From positions 682,001-746,000 of the forward strand of contig NZ_BMNE01000001.1 in assembly GCF_014646295.1 (NCBI RefSeq): 64,000 nt of DNA. Reading direction: 5' to 3'. Each line of letters opens with the position of its first letter. The stretch's first letter is position 1. This stretch comes from Nocardia rhizosphaerihabitans. Its GTDB lineage: Bacteria; Actinomycetota; Actinomycetes; Mycobacteriales; Mycobacteriaceae. Below, piece after piece: positions 16,484 through 29,221 of this stretch. Below the pieces are notes generated by a model, which was not told where the DNA came from, did not search any database, and was given only the letters and a program-made list of their open reading frames with translations. Position numbers and translations under genes: made by a program.

Positions 16484-17473
16484 TCAGAGCCCGACGAGGC
16501 TACCGAGCGTGGTCCACCCGAGCACCGAGTCGACAGCCAGACCACAGAACACCACCGCCAGGTAGTTGTTCGATTGAAGGAACAACCGCAGCGGCTTCAC
16601 CGACTCACCCCGCCGCACCCCGGCATAGAGCTGATGCGCCATCAGCAGGAACCAAGCACCGGCCACCAGCGCGACGGCTGCGTAGATGACGCCGGTCGCG
16701 GGGACCAGAGCCAGCGTGGCCAGCACCGTCAGCCAGGTGTAGATGACGATCTGCTTGGTGACAACCTGCTCGGTCGCGACCACCGGCAGCATCGGCACCC
16801 CGGCCGCCCGGTAGTCCTCCTTGTAGCGCATGGCCAGCGCCCAGGTATGCGGCGGCGTCCAGAAGAAGATGACCGCGAACAGCACGATCGCGGGCCAGCC
16901 GATGTTCCCGGTGACCGCAGACCAGCCGACGAGGGCGGGCATGCAGCCGGCGGCGCCGCCCCACACCACGTTCTGCGAGGTCCGGCGCTTGAGGCCCTTG
17001 GTGTAGACGAAGACGTAGAACAGGATCGTGGCCACGACGAGCAGGCCGCTGAGCAGGTTGGCCTGCCACCACAGCCAGGCGAAGGAGATCACGCCGAGGG
17101 TGACGCCGAAGACGAACGCGTGCGAGGTGGGCACCGCGTCGCGGGCGAGCGGGCGCCGGGCGGTCCGCTTCATCACCTTGTCGATGTCGGCGTCGGCGAC
17201 ACAGTTGAGGGTGTTGGCGCTGGCCGCGCCCATCCAGCCACCGAACAGGGTGACCAGGATCAGCCGGATGTCGACGGTGCCGCGGTCGGCCAGCAACATC
17301 GTCGGGATGGTGGCCACGAGCAACAGCTCGATGACACGCGGCTTGGTGAGCGCGATGTAGGCGAGCGGCTTGCGCAGGACCTTGGAGACGAGACCGTCCC
17401 CGGTGAGGCGATCGGCCAGTGCCGTCGAGGAATTGTGCGCACCGCTACTACCCGGCTGGGGATCGATCCGCAC
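16484..17473 (-). CDS. ctaB: protoheme IX farnesyltransferase (heme O synthase)
   Basis: A UbiA-family prenyltransferase of about 329 residues that adds a farnesyl group to heme b, making heme O, which CtaA converts to heme A. Signatures are [13 protein letters not shown], the first Asp-rich motif [20 protein letters not shown], and the second region [20 protein letters not shown], with about nine membrane segments. I chose GTG 17473 because CGAGGAG (17479-17485) lies 5 bases upstream; an in-frame ATG at 17509 would add 12 residues. It is divergent from tkt. Confidence 0.92.
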   Translation of the reverse strand: MRIDPQPGSSGAHNSSTALADRLTGDGLVSKVLRKPLAYIALTKPRVIELLLVATIPTMLLADRGTVDIRLILVTLFGGWMGAASANTLNCVADADIDKVMKRTARRPLARDAVPTSHAFVFGVTLGVISFAWLWWQANLLSGLLVVATILFYVFVYTKGLKRRTSQNVVWGGAAGCMPALVGWSAVTGNIGWPAIVLFAVIFFWTPPHTWALAMRYKEDYRAAGVPMLPVVATEQVVTKQIVIYTWLTVLATLALVPATGVIYAAVALVAGAWFLLMAHQLYAGVRRGESVKPLRLFLQSNNYLAVVFCGLAVDSVLGWTTLGSLVGL

Positions 17474-17915
17474 TGTTTCTCCTCGCACGCTGTGCTTCGC
17501 ATCCGGCATTGGAACGAGCAGCGCGCGGCTGCGACGCGGCCACTACTACAGACGATGGTAGACCCACGCCGGTGCCGCTCCACGCCAGGCCCCCGCCACC
17601 GTGGGCACGGTCACTGCCGCTCACACGGCCGTCGCCAGGCCCCACGCCGCGGTGAACCGGCATCGACATGCAGGTGAACGGCACCGCGGCGGCGTCACCA
17701 CCTGCCGTGCGGATCGATGCCGCCCACACCCGGAGACGACGCCCAGGTCCGCACTACACTCACAACCAGGGTTCGCGCCGGTCCCACCGAGCATCACCAC
17801 TAGGGTATGGATGTACATCGGTACGCACCCCCCGGCCGCGTGCGATCCGTTCGAGACACATCGCAGCTGCCATGTATCGCCGTCGACGAAACCTCAGGTC
17901 AGGAGAACCACGGTC
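17474..17915. other. intergenic region between divergent ctaB and tkt
   Basis: About 440 bp without a convincing gene. It must hold both divergent promoters. The part nearest tkt (17800-17900) is less GC-rich. AGGAG at 17901-17905 is the likely ribosome-binding site for tkt. I see no clear riboswitch or terminator here. Confidence 0.5.
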
Positions 17916-20057
17916 GTGTCAGTCACAGACGACATTCGCGCCCTCACTCAGCGGAACTACCCCAGCGACTGGACGGACCTCGACACCAAGGCCGTCGATA
18001 CCGCCCGCGTCCTCGCCGCCGATGCCGTGCAGAAGGCGGGCAACGGCCACCCCGGTACCGCGATGAGCCTCGCGCCGGTCGCCTACACCCTCTTCCAGCG
18101 CACGATGCGCCATGACCCCGCGGAACCGCGCTGGGTCGGTCGCGACCGGTTCGTGCTGTCCTGTGGGCATTCCAGCCTCACCCTCTACATCCAGCTCTAC
18201 CTGGCCGGTTTCGGCCTGGAGCTGACCGACCTCGAGCACCTGCGCCAGTGGGGTTCGCTGACCCCGGGCCACCCCGAGTTCCGGCACACCGACGGCGTCG
18301 AGATCACCACCGGCCCGCTGGGTCAGGGCCTGGCGTCGGCGGTCGGCATGGCGATGGCCGCCCGTCGTGAGCGCGGCCTGTTCGATCCGGAAGCGGCGCC
18401 GGGCACCAGCCCGTTCGACCACTTCATCTACACCATCGCCTCCGACGGCGACCTGCAGGAGGGCGTCACCGCCGAGGCCTCCTCGATCGCGGGCACCCAG
18501 CAGCTGGGCAACCTCGTGGTGATCTACGACGACAACGAGATCTCCATCGAGGACGACACCGACATCGCCTTCACCGAGGACGTGGCCAAGCGCTACGAGG
18601 CCTACGGCTGGCATGTGCAGATCGTCGAGGGCGGCGAGGACGTCGTGGCGATCGAGGCGGCCATCGAGGCGGCCAAGGCCGAGACCGACAAGCCGTCGAT
18701 CATCATCCTGCGCACCATCATCGGCTTCCCCGCGCCGAACAAGATGAACACCGGCGGCGTGCACGGCGCCGCGCTGGGCGCCGACGAGGTCGCCGCGGTC
18801 AAGAAGGCGCTCGGTTTCGATCCCGAGAAGTCCTTCGACGTCGATCCGGCCGTCATCGAGCACACCCGTAAGGCCCTGGCCCGCGGTACCGAGGCCAAGG
18901 CGAAGTGGCAGCTGGACTTCGACAAGTGGGCCGAGACGAACCCGTCGAACAAGGCGCTGTTCGACCGCCTGCAGACCCGCTCGCTGCCCAAGGGCTGGGT
19001 CGAGGCGCTGCCGACCTTCGAGACCGACCCGAAGGGCATGGCCACCCGCAAGGCCTCCGGCAAGTTCCTGGCGTCCGTCGCCGACGAGCTGCCCGAGCTG
19101 TGGGGCGGCTCGGCCGACCTGGCCGAGTCCAACAACACCACCATGCCCAACCAGCCGAGCTTCGGCCCCGAGTCGATCTCGACCGGCATGTGGAAGGCGC
19201 AGCCCTACGGCCGCACCCTGCACTTCGGTATCCGTGAGCACGCGATGGGCTCGATCCTCAACGGCATCGCGCTGCACGGCCCGACCCGCCCGTACGGTGG
19301 CACCTTCCTGGTGTTCTCCGACTACATGCGCCCGGCCGTTCGCCTGGCCGCGCTGATGCGGGTGCCCGCCATCTACGTCTGGACCCACGACTCCATCGGT
19401 CTCGGCGAGGACGGCCCGACCCACCAGCCGGTCGAGCACCTGGCCGCGCTGCGCGCGATCCCCGGCCTCAATGTCGTGCGCCCCGGCGACGCCAACGAGA
19501 CCGTGCACGCCTGGCGCACCATCCTCGAGCGCGATTCCGACGAGCACATCTCGCACTTCGCGACCTTCGACCCCCCGCACCAGGACGGCCCGTCCGCGCT
19601 GGCGCTGACCCGCCAGGACATCCCGACCCTCGAAGGCACCAGCTACGAGGGTGTCAAGAAGGGCGGCTACGTGCTGGCGGAGGCCTCGACGGGTACCCCG
19701 CAGGTCATCCTGATCGGCACCGGTTCCGAGCTCCAGCTCGCGGTCGCCGCGCGCACTACGCTGGAGGAGCAGGGCATCCCGACCCGCGTGGTCTCGATGC
19801 CGTGTGTGGAATGGTTCGACGCGCAGGACCAGGGCTACCGCGACGAGGTGCTGCCGCCTTCGGTGCGCGCCCGGGTGGCCGTCGAGGCCGGTATCGCGAT
19901 GCCGTGGCACCGGTTCGTCGGTGACGCGGGTGAGGTCGTCGGCATCGATCACTTCGGTGCCTCGGCCGACTTCAAGACCCTGTTCCGCGAATTCGGTATC
20001 ACCGCCGATGCCGTCGTCGCCGCCGCACTGCGTTCGACCGACAAGGTGAAGGGGTAA
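17916..20057 (+). CDS. tkt: transketolase
   Basis: A 713-residue thiamine-diphosphate enzyme moving two-carbon units between sugar phosphates in the non-oxidative pentose phosphate pathway. Seen: the substrate-binding [14 protein letters not shown], the ThDP/metal motif [19 protein letters not shown] ending at NEISIEDDT, and the pyrimidine-domain [19 protein letters not shown], with the catalytic Glu in REH. The start is GTG 17916, 10 bases after AGGAG; the frame is open further upstream, but family proteins begin here. First gene of tkt-tal-zwf-opcA-pgl; tal starts 5 bp after its stop. Confidence 0.96.
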   Translation: MSVTDDIRALTQRNYPSDWTDLDTKAVDTARVLAADAVQKAGNGHPGTAMSLAPVAYTLFQRTMRHDPAEPRWVGRDRFVLSCGHSSLTLYIQLYLAGFGLELTDLEHLRQWGSLTPGHPEFRHTDGVEITTGPLGQGLASAVGMAMAARRERGLFDPEAAPGTSPFDHFIYTIASDGDLQEGVTAEASSIAGTQQLGNLVVIYDDNEISIEDDTDIAFTEDVAKRYEAYGWHVQIVEGGEDVVAIEAAIEAAKAETDKPSIIILRTIIGFPAPNKMNTGGVHGAALGADEVAAVKKALGFDPEKSFDVDPAVIEHTRKALARGTEAKAKWQLDFDKWAETNPSNKALFDRLQTRSLPKGWVEALPTFETDPKGMATRKASGKFLASVADELPELWGGSADLAESNNTTMPNQPSFGPESISTGMWKAQPYGRTLHFGIREHAMGSILNGIALHGPTRPYGGTFLVFSDYMRPAVRLAALMRVPAIYVWTHDSIGLGEDGPTHQPVEHLAALRAIPGLNVVRPGDANETVHAWRTILERDSDEHISHFATFDPPHQDGPSALALTRQDIPTLEGTSYEGVKKGGYVLAEASTGTPQVILIGTGSELQLAVAARTTLEEQGIPTRVVSMPCVEWFDAQDQGYRDEVLPPSVRARVAVEAGIAMPWHRFVGDAGEVVGIDHFGASADFKTLFREFGITADAVVAAALRSTDKVKG

Positions 20058-20062
20058 AACCA

Positions 20063-21199
20063 ATGGCACAGAACGAGAATCTCGCCGCGCTCTCGGCCGC
20101 GGGGGTCTCGGTGTGGCTCGACGATCTGTCCCGTGATCGGATCAAGTCCGGCAATCTCGCCGACCTGGTCGCGACCCGCAGCGTCGTCGGTGTCACCACG
20201 AACCCGAGCATCTTCCAGGCCGCCCTGAGCAAGGGCCACGACTACGACGGTCAGCTCAAAGAGCTTGCCGCCCAGGGCGCCGACGCCGACGCCGCGATCC
20301 GCACCATGACCACCGACGACGTGCGCGCCGCCTGCGATGTGCTCGCCCCGGTGTTCGAGGCCACCGGTGGCGTGGACGGCCGCGTGTCGATCGAGGTCGA
20401 CCCGCGTTTCGCCTTCGACGCAGACAAGACGGTCGCCCAGGCGATCGAGCTGTGGAAGATCGTCGACCGCAAGAACCTGTTCATCAAGATCCCGGCCACC
20501 GAGGCGGGCCTGCCCGCCATCACCTCGGTGATCGGCGAGGGCATCAGCGTGAACGTGACGCTGATCTTCTCGGTGCCGCGCTACCGCGCGGTGATGGGCG
20601 CCTACCTCGACGGTCTGCGCAACGCCCAGATCGGCGGCCACGACCTGGCCAAGATCCATTCCGTCGCTTCGTTCTTCGTCTCCCGCGTGGACACCGAGAT
20701 CGACAAGCGCCTGGACGCGATCGGCACCCCGGAGGCGCTCGCGCTGCGTGGCAAGGCGGGTGTGGCCAACGCCCGGCTGGCCTACGCCGAGTACCAGGAC
20801 GTGTTCGACGGTGGGGCGCACACTTCCACCTACAACCACCTGGCCGCGCAGGGCGGTAACCGCCAGCGTCCGCTGTGGGCGTCGACCGGGGTGAAGAACC
20901 CGGACTACTCCGACACCCTGTACGTCACCGAGCTGGTGGGCCCGAACACGGTGAACACCCTGCCGGAGAAGACGTTGCAGGCCTTCGCCGATCACGGCGA
21001 GGTCCTCGGCGACACCCTCAGCGGCCGGGCCGCCGAGGCCGCGCAGGTCTTCGCCGACCTGGCGGCGGTCGGCATCGACCTCGACGATGTGTTCGCGCTG
21101 CTCGAGCGCGAGGGCGTCGACAAGTTCGAGTCGGCGTGGAACGAACTGCTCGACGCCACCACCGGCGAACTGCGCACCGCGGCGGCGGGGGGCAACTGA
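20063..21199 (+). CDS. tal: transaldolase
   Basis: A 378-residue transaldolase that transfers dihydroxyacetone units between sedoheptulose 7-phosphate and glyceraldehyde 3-phosphate. The Schiff-base Lys is in [32 protein letters not shown] and [16 protein letters not shown] segments ([12 protein letters not shown]) are also typical of the long actinobacterial form (about 370 residues, against 317 in E. coli). ATG 20063 is the start. The gene is tightly spaced with tkt and zwf, consistent with one transcription unit. Confidence 0.96.
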   Translation: MAQNENLAALSAAGVSVWLDDLSRDRIKSGNLADLVATRSVVGVTTNPSIFQAALSKGHDYDGQLKELAAQGADADAAIRTMTTDDVRAACDVLAPVFEATGGVDGRVSIEVDPRFAFDADKTVAQAIELWKIVDRKNLFIKIPATEAGLPAITSVIGEGISVNVTLIFSVPRYRAVMGAYLDGLRNAQIGGHDLAKIHSVASFFVSRVDTEIDKRLDAIGTPEALALRGKAGVANARLAYAEYQDVFDGGAHTSTYNHLAAQGGNRQRPLWASTGVKNPDYSDTLYVTELVGPNTVNTLPEKTLQAFADHGEVLGDTLSGRAAEAAQVFADLAAVGIDLDDVFALLEREGVDKFESAWNELLDATTGELRTAAAGGN

Positions 21200-21203
21200 C
21201 CCG

Positions 21204-22778
21204 ATGGCCGGCACAGCATCGACGGATCGGGCGGCGGGGCTGTGGCGCAACCCGCTGCGCGACGAACGAGACAAACGGGTTCCCTTCATCGCGGGGCCCT
21301 GCTGCATGGTGATCTTCGGTGTCACCGGAGATCTGTCCCGCAAGAAGCTGATGCCGGCCATCTACGACCTGGCGAACCAGGGGCTGTTGCCCCCTGGTTT
21401 CGCCCTGGTCGGGTTCGCCCGGCGTGATTACGCCGACGAAGACTTCGCCGCCGTCGTCCTGGACGCGGTGAAGCAGCACGCACGCACACCCTTTCGCCAG
21501 GAGGTCTGGGACCACCTGGCCGAGGGGCTGCGGTTCGTCCAGGGCAGTTTCGACGACGACGCTGCCTTCGCGACGCTCGCCGACACGCTGCGCACCCTGG
21601 ACGCGACCCGCGGCACCAGCGGCAATTACGCCTTCTACCTGTCGATTCCGCCGAACATGTTCCCGGTGGTGCTCGACCAGCTCTCCGAGCACAAGCTGGC
21701 CCAGCCGGCCGGCACCGACGCCGACGGCTACCTGCCGTGGCGGCGGGTGGTGATCGAGAAGCCCTTCGGGCACGACCTGGCCAGCGCCAAGGAACTCAAC
21801 GCGCTGGTCAACCGGGTCTTCCCGGAGGAGCAGGTCTTCCGCATCGATCACTACCTCGGCAAGGAGACGGTGCAGAACATCCTGGCGCTGCGCTTCGCCA
21901 ACGAGTTGTTCGAGCCGCTGTGGAACGCCAACTACGTCGACAGCGTGCAGATCACCATGGCCGAGGACATCGGTCTCGGCGGGCGCGCGGGGTATTACGA
22001 CGGGATCGGCGCCGCGCGTGACGTCATCCAGAACCATCTGCTGCAGCTGCTGGCACTGACCGCGATGGAGGAGCCGACCTCCTTCGAGCCGGAGCAGCTG
22101 ACCACCGAGAAGATCAAGGCGCTCTCGGCCACCAAACTCGTTGCGCCGCTGGACGAGACGACCGCGCGCGGCCAGTACACCGAAGGCTGGCAGGGCAGCG
22201 AGCAGGTGGTCGGCCTGCACGAGGAGGACGGTTTCGACCCGCAGTCGCGGACCGAGACCTACGCCGCGATCACCCTGCATGTGGAGAACCGCCGCTGGGC
22301 CGGTGTCCCGTTCTACCTGCGCACCGGAAAACGCCTCGGCCGCAGGGTGACCGAGATCGCGGTGATCTTCAAACGCGCGCCGCACCTGCCGTTCGATCAG
22401 ACCATGACCGAGGAGCTCGGGCAGAACGCGCTGGTCATCCGGGTGCAGCCGGACGAGGGCATCACCCTGCGCTTCGGTTCCAAGGTGCCGGGCTCGGGCA
22501 TGGAAGTGCGCGATGTGAACATGGACTTCAGCTACGGCGAGGCGTTCACCGAGTCCTCCCCCGAGGCCTACGAGCGGCTCATCCTGGACGTGCTGCTCGG
22601 CGTGCCCTCGCTGTTCCCGGTCAACGCGGAGGTCGAATTGTCCTGGCGCATCCTCGATCCCGTGCTCGAGCACTGGGCGGCCGAGGGCAAGCCCGAACCC
22701 TACGAGGCGGGCACCTGGGGTCCCACCTCGGCCGATCAGATGCTCGCGCGCAGCGGGCGGGAATGGCGGCGCCCGTGA
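21204..22778 (+). CDS. zwf: glucose-6-phosphate 1-dehydrogenase
   Basis: A 524-residue enzyme catalysing the first oxidative step of the pentose phosphate pathway, reducing NADP+ (some actinobacterial forms also NAD+). The coenzyme motif is VIFGVTGDLSRKKLMPAIYD, and the active site RIDHYLGKETVQN contains the catalytic His and substrate-binding Lys; IEKPFGHDL is also conserved. ATG 21204 lies 4 bp after tal. Its end overlaps opcA (GTGA at 22775-22778), and OpcA is known in actinobacteria as a partner needed for full activity. Confidence 0.96.
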   Translation: MAGTASTDRAAGLWRNPLRDERDKRVPFIAGPCCMVIFGVTGDLSRKKLMPAIYDLANQGLLPPGFALVGFARRDYADEDFAAVVLDAVKQHARTPFRQEVWDHLAEGLRFVQGSFDDDAAFATLADTLRTLDATRGTSGNYAFYLSIPPNMFPVVLDQLSEHKLAQPAGTDADGYLPWRRVVIEKPFGHDLASAKELNALVNRVFPEEQVFRIDHYLGKETVQNILALRFANELFEPLWNANYVDSVQITMAEDIGLGGRAGYYDGIGAARDVIQNHLLQLLALTAMEEPTSFEPEQLTTEKIKALSATKLVAPLDETTARGQYTEGWQGSEQVVGLHEEDGFDPQSRTETYAAITLHVENRRWAGVPFYLRTGKRLGRRVTEIAVIFKRAPHLPFDQTMTEELGQNALVIRVQPDEGITLRFGSKVPGSGMEVRDVNMDFSYGEAFTESSPEAYERLILDVLLGVPSLFPVNAEVELSWRILDPVLEHWAAEGKPEPYEAGTWGPTSADQMLARSGREWRRP

Positions 22779-23683
22779 TCGTCGACATGCCCGACACCAC
22801 CACCGTCGAGGTCGGCAAGCGCATGGTGCAGTTGCGCGAGACCAACGGCGTCATCACCCAGGGCCGGGTGCTCACCCTGGTGGTGTGCACCTTGGATTCC
22901 TCCGAGGCCGAGGACGCGATCGACGCCGCCAACGACGCCAGCCGCGAACACCCGTGTCGCGTGATCGTGCTGGCCCGCGGCGACCGCGACGCCGACACCC
23001 GCCTCGACGCCCAGATCCGGGTCGGCGGCGACGCCGGTGCGGCCGAGGTGATCGTGCTGCGGTTGCAGGGTCCGCTGGTGAACCACGAGAGCAGCGTCGT
23101 CACGCCGTTCCTGCTGCCCGACACCCCCGTGGTGGCGTGGTGGCCGCGTGGCGCCCCGGAGTTCCCGTCGCTGGACTCGGTGGGCAAGCTGGCCAAGCGC
23201 CGGATCACCGACGCCACCTTCGCGCCCGATCCGCAGGCCGCCATCAAGAAGCGCCGCAACTCCTACGCGATCGGCGACACCGATCTGGCGTGGAGCCGCA
23301 TCACCTACTGGCGCGCGCTGCTGGCCGCGGCGCTGGACGAGCCGCCGTTCGAGCCGGTCACCTCGGTGACCGTGTCCGGGCTGGCCAGCGAGCCCGCCCT
23401 GGACACGCTCGCGGGCTGGCTGGCCTCACGCCTGAGTTGTCCCGTCGTCCGCAGGACGGGTGAGCTGCGGGTGGAACTGCACCGCGGCACGGATTCGATC
23501 GCCATCAGCCGCCCGCAACTAGGAAGAACAGCAACGCTGACCCGCACCGGTGAACCCGATCAGCGCATCGCGCTGGCGCGCCGGGAAACTCGCGACTGCC
23601 TCGCCGAGGAACTGCGCCGGCTCGATGCCGACGAGATCTACGCCGAGGCGCTCGCCGGAATCGAGAAGGTGACCTATGAGTGA
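22775..23683 (+). CDS. opcA: glucose-6-phosphate dehydrogenase assembly protein OpcA
   Basis: A 302-residue OpcA homologue, found in actinobacteria and cyanobacteria, that assembles or allosterically activates G6PDH. Recognisable are MIVDMPDTTTVEVGK at the N-terminus, LDAQIRVGGDAGAAEVIVLR, PDTPVVAWWPRGAP and the C-terminal DCLAEELRRLDADEIYAEAL. I chose GTG 22775, which overlaps the zwf stop and gives the family-typical MIVD start; an in-frame ATG at 22763 would add four residues. Overlap with zwf favours equal production of the two partners. Confidence 0.93.
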   Translation: MIVDMPDTTTVEVGKRMVQLRETNGVITQGRVLTLVVCTLDSSEAEDAIDAANDASREHPCRVIVLARGDRDADTRLDAQIRVGGDAGAAEVIVLRLQGPLVNHESSVVTPFLLPDTPVVAWWPRGAPEFPSLDSVGKLAKRRITDATFAPDPQAAIKKRRNSYAIGDTDLAWSRITYWRALLAAALDEPPFEPVTSVTVSGLASEPALDTLAGWLASRLSCPVVRRTGELRVELHRGTDSIAISRPQLGRTATLTRTGEPDQRIALARRETRDCLAEELRRLDADEIYAEALAGIEKVTYE

Positions 23684-24461
23684 CCACATCGACGTGCACG
23701 ACGAGCTCGGTGCCGAATTCCCGGCCAATACCGTCGAGGTCCACGACGACGCCGACGGTCTGGCCGATGCCGCCGCCGAACGATTCGTCGACGTGATCGT
23801 CGCGGCCCAGGCCGAACGCGGCACCGCCTCGGTGTCGCTGACCGGCGGCAGCGACGGCATCCGCCTGCTCGAGCGGGTCAGGCAGAACCCGGGCGCCATC
23901 GACTGGTCCAAGCTCTACGTCTACTGGGGCGATGAGCGTTTCGTTCCCGCGGACGACCCGGATCGCAACGAACTGCAGGCCAGGAAGGCGCTGCTCGACT
24001 TCGTCCCGCTCGACCCGGCCCACGTGTTCCCCATCGCGCCCTCGGATGGCACCTACGGCTCCCCGGAGGCAGCGGCCGCCGCCTATGCCCAGGCGATCCA
24101 CACCGAGCTCGACGAGCGCGGCGAGATCGACCTGACCGTTCTCGGCATGGGCCCCGAAGGCCACATCGACTCGCTGTTCCCCCACTCCCCCGCCATCCGG
24201 GAACAGCACGATTACGTTGTCGCCGTGCATGATTGCCCGAAGCCGCCGCCGACCCGGGTCAGCCTGACCCTCCCGGCGATCCACCGTTCGCGCCACGTGA
24301 TGCTCGTGGTCAGCGGCACCGCCAAGGCCGCCGCGGTCGCCGCCGCCGTCAACGGTGCCTCCCCCGACGATGTCCCCTCGGCGGGCGCCGTCGGCATCGA
24401 GTCGACCACCTGGGTCGTCGACGAGGCGGCCGCCGCCGACCTGCTGCTCGACGAGGAATAG
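23676..24461 (+). CDS. pgl: 6-phosphogluconolactonase
   Basis: A 261-residue lactonase (DevB/NagB fold) hydrolysing 6-phosphogluconolactone after G6PDH. Motifs are ASVSLTGGSDGIRLL, VYWGDERFVPADDPDRNE and DLTVLGMGPEGHIDSLFPHS, with the conserved His of the family in the last. The start overlaps the end of opcA by 8 bp. It is the last gene of the pentose-phosphate operon; a hairpin terminator follows 7 bp after the stop. Confidence 0.94.
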   Translation: MSDHIDVHDELGAEFPANTVEVHDDADGLADAAAERFVDVIVAAQAERGTASVSLTGGSDGIRLLERVRQNPGAIDWSKLYVYWGDERFVPADDPDRNELQARKALLDFVPLDPAHVFPIAPSDGTYGSPEAAAAAYAQAIHTELDERGEIDLTVLGMGPEGHIDSLFPHSPAIREQHDYVVAVHDCPKPPPTRVSLTLPAIHRSRHVMLVVSGTAKAAAVAAAVNGASPDDVPSAGAVGIESTTWVVDEAAAADLLLDEE

Positions 24462-24468
24462 TCGTCCG

Positions 24469-24506
24469 GCGCAAGGGCCGGGCCCGGACGGGTCCGGCCC
24501 TTGCGC
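24469..24506 (+). terminator. intrinsic terminator of the pentose-phosphate operon
   Basis: A perfect 13-bp stem (24469-24481 with 24494-24506) and a 12-base GC-rich loop lie immediately after pgl. There is no long T-run, as is common in high-GC actinobacteria. Confidence 0.8.
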
Positions 24507-24588
24507 ATGCCGGGCCCCTCGCGGCGGCCTCCCCCGGCCCATCGATATCGTCGAGGGTGTTGTACCGGCCGAAAGGGTGACCACCAGC

Positions 24589-25338
24589 ATGATCCAGACC
24601 GAGACGGTGACGATTCCCGGCCATGTGCACGGCTATCCGCAGGTGGCGTTCGGCGGATATGTCGCCGGAATGCTGGCCCGCCGATCCACGGCCGACACCG
24701 TGCGCGTCGATTTCCGCCGCGCGGTCCCGATCGACACCCCGCTCGCCCTTCCCGCCGCCGAACCCGGACACGCGACCCTGACCGACGCGGACGGCACGCT
24801 GCTGGCACAGGCCGCCCCCGCCACACTCGGCATCACCGCGCCGCCCGGCCCCTCCTGGTCGGCGGCGAAGCGCGCCGCCGAAGCCGCGCTCGCGAGCCCG
24901 AAACGGCCGGTCACCGACTGTTTCGGCTGCGGTATCGAGTGCGCGCCCGGCCACGGCCTGCGCCTGTTCCCCTGGCCGGTGCCGGACCGTCCGGTCATCG
25001 CCGCTGCGTGGACTCCGGATCAGGGCCTCGCGGACCACAACGGGGAACTGCCACCGGAGATCGTCTGGGCTGCCCTCGACTGCCCCGGTGGTATCGCCGC
25101 CTGGGTGTTCCAGGGAATGGCCCGCGGAGCGGTCACCGCGGCCCTCACCGCCACCCAGGTACAGCCGGTCCTGGCGGGCGCGGAGTACATCTCCCATGCC
25201 TGGGCGATCCGCAGCGAAGGCCGCAAATACACAGTGGGCGTGTCCCTTTCCACGCGCGGCGGCGAACTGTGCGCCCTCGCCGAGGCGCTGTGGGTTGCGC
25301 CGCGCGAGCAGACCCAGGCACCGGCTTCCGAGCGCTAG
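24589..25338 (+). CDS. predicted hotdog-fold (thioesterase-like) protein
   Basis: A 249-residue soluble protein that I recognise only loosely. The central DCFGCGIECAPGHGLRLFPW, followed by VIAAAWTPDQ and WAALDCPGGIAAWVF, resembles PaaI/4HBT-like acyl-CoA thioesterases, possibly with two hotdog halves. The start is ATG 24589; GTG 24577 is in frame but directly abuts the Shine-Dalgarno-like GAAAGG. It stands alone after the pgl terminator. Its last codons and stop lie inside a short tandem repeat (25321-25441). Function unknown. Confidence 0.65.
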   Translation: MIQTETVTIPGHVHGYPQVAFGGYVAGMLARRSTADTVRVDFRRAVPIDTPLALPAAEPGHATLTDADGTLLAQAAPATLGITAPPGPSWSAAKRAAEAALASPKRPVTDCFGCGIECAPGHGLRLFPWPVPDRPVIAAAWTPDQGLADHNGELPPEIVWAALDCPGGIAAWVFQGMARGAVTAALTATQVQPVLAGAEYISHAWAIRSEGRKYTVGVSLSTRGGELCALAEALWVAPREQTQAPASER

Positions 25339-25441
25339 CGTGGCCCCGGCTCCCGGGCGATAGCGCAGCCCCAACCCCCGGGCGACCGCGCAGCCCCGCT
25401 CCCGGGCGATAGGGCAACCCCGGCCCCAGGCGATAGCGCGG
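25321..25441. repeat. five imperfect 24-25 bp tandem repeats spanning a stop codon
   Basis: Units of the form CCCCGGCTCCCGGGCGATAG plus GCGCAG recur from about 25321 to 25441. The first unit encodes the end and stop of the hotdog gene and is the most diverged (TTCCGAGCGCTAG). Units differ from each other at a few positions. There are no spacers, so this is not a CRISPR array. Confidence 0.75.
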
Positions 25442-25508
25442 TGCTGGCGGCTTGCCGCGTTCGCGACGCAGAGATCCACCCGATAACTCGACGTCGCCCA
25501 CGCCCAGG

Positions 25509-26486
25509 TCAGCGTGGTGTACTTGCGCGCTCCGGCAGGCGGCTGCGCAGGTGGGCGAGGATTTCCTCGCGAGCCGGCCGGGCCGCGGGGACGAGCCGGG
25601 GCATGCTCAGGAAGGCGTGGGTCGCTTCGGCATAGCGGGTCAGTGTCGCCTCGACGCCTGCTGCGCGCAGCCGGTCGGCGTAGGCGGGCGACTGGTCCTC
25701 GAGGGTGTCGAGACCGGCCGACACGATGAGGGCGGGGGCGACGTCGGTGAGATCCTCGGCGTACAGCGGCGAGATCGTCCTGGCATCGAAGGACGGGGGT
25801 AGCGCGATCCGTTGGACCGCACGGCAATTGGCGGGCGACGCGGTCGGGGCATCGGCGTTCTCGGTGAACGAGGGATACCGGAACACGGCCTCGGTCCAGT
25901 CGAGCTGCGGATTGATCAGGACTTGGCTGCGCACCGGCAGCCCGAGTTCCACGGCCCTGATCGCGGTGAGGGCCGCCAGCGTGGCGCCCGCGCTGGCGCC
26001 GAGCAGGGCGAGGCGGCCCGGATCGGCGCCCCATCGCGTGGCCTGCTCGACCAGGCGAGGCACCGCGTCGTAGGCGTCGTGGACGGGTTCCGGCACCGGA
26101 TGTTCCGGCGCCAGGCGGTAATCCACGGAGGCGACCACTGCCGGGGTGTGCGCGGCCAGATGGCTGAGCAGCCAATCGTCTTGGGCCGGAACACCGCCGA
26201 TGAGGCCGCCACCGTGGAAGGCGACGATCAGCGGCAGTCCGGACCTGCCGCTTGTCGGCTGATAGATCCGCACGTCGAGGGTGCGACCGGGGAGCTCGAG
26301 GGCATGCGTCGTGATCCGCGCGCCGGGGTCGGGCTTGCCGAGGACGAAGGCGCCGAGTGAGGATCCCAGCGTGCGCGCTTGCGCGGCGCGCAGTTCGATG
26401 ACCTCGGCCGGGGTGATCGTGTCCCAGTCCGGTTCGGGCTTGAGTGCGGCCAGTATCCGCATTCGCAGGGGAATTCGGCCTCGCAT
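25509..26486 (-). CDS. alpha/beta-hydrolase, hormone-sensitive lipase-type esterase
   Basis: A 325-residue esterase of the HSL (family IV; LipH/LipI-like) group. The oxyanion motif is LIVAFHGGGLIGG, the nucleophile elbow is GASAG, and the acid (GLDTLEDQSPAYADRL) and His (YAEATHAFLSMPR) are placed as in the family. DYRLAPEHPVPEPVHDA is also characteristic. There is no signal peptide, so it is cytoplasmic. It probably hydrolyses short- to medium-chain acyl esters. Transcribed alone, convergent to the repeat region and hotdog gene. Confidence 0.88.
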   Translation of the reverse strand: MRGRIPLRMRILAALKPEPDWDTITPAEVIELRAAQARTLGSSLGAFVLGKPDPGARITTHALELPGRTLDVRIYQPTSGRSGLPLIVAFHGGGLIGGVPAQDDWLLSHLAAHTPAVVASVDYRLAPEHPVPEPVHDAYDAVPRLVEQATRWGADPGRLALLGASAGATLAALTAIRAVELGLPVRSQVLINPQLDWTEAVFRYPSFTENADAPTASPANCRAVQRIALPPSFDARTISPLYAEDLTDVAPALIVSAGLDTLEDQSPAYADRLRAAGVEATLTRYAEATHAFLSMPRLVPAARPAREEILAHLRSRLPERASTPR

Positions 26487-26950
26487 GATGGTCCTCCGGG
26501 CGTCTCGTCGTGCTGTTCACCGGCCGCTGAATCAGCGGGTAGCACTACGGTGCCAGGGGTGACCGGCGGTGCGCTTTCGGAAACATGCGGTCCGGAACGA
26601 TCGCCGCACACGCCCGGCCGAGTTCGGCCGGTGTCACCGCACAGCGCGTCGTACCGGATCCGGCGCGTGCCATCAGCTGACCGACGTCAGGGCCGGATGT
26701 TGTGGTCGAGGGACGAGGCGATGCAGGCCGCGCGGTACTGCCCGCGCTGCTGTGGTCGCTCGCCCGGCCGACTGCCCGCACCGCCGCCCGCTCAGTGCAC
26801 GTACCAGCCGAGGCTCCGGTCGCTCTTCGACATCCGCCGGTCGATATCGGTCCAATGTGGCGGGCCGGAGCGTGCGAGCGCCTAGCATCGGATTCCTGGC
26901 ATGCCGACGGGATCGGACGTCGACTCGACTGCGGGCGAGGAGTGGGTGCG
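26487..26950. other. intergenic region upstream of the fused E1 gene
   Basis: About 460 bp between divergent genes. Several frames are open, including one continuous with the E1 gene from 26702, but the composition (Arg/Ala/Pro-rich, no conserved motif) is that of GC-rich shadow frames. I see no RNA gene or clear hairpin. Confidence 0.45.

Positions 26951-29207
<2,257 letters not shown>

Positions 29208-29221
<14 letters not shown>

Noticed and set aside
17803..17808. SigF-type promoter before tkt (GGGTAT)
   Set aside because: The -10-like hexamer has no GTTT-like -35 at 15-17 bases; a chance match is likely.
25345..25441. CRISPR array
   Set aside because: The repeats are directly adjacent with no unique spacers, and no cas genes are in the window.
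26702..26950. N-terminal extension of the fused E1 protein
   Set aside because: The frame is open, but the 83 residues are Arg/Ala/Pro-rich with no E1 similarity; ATG 26951 gives a family-like start.
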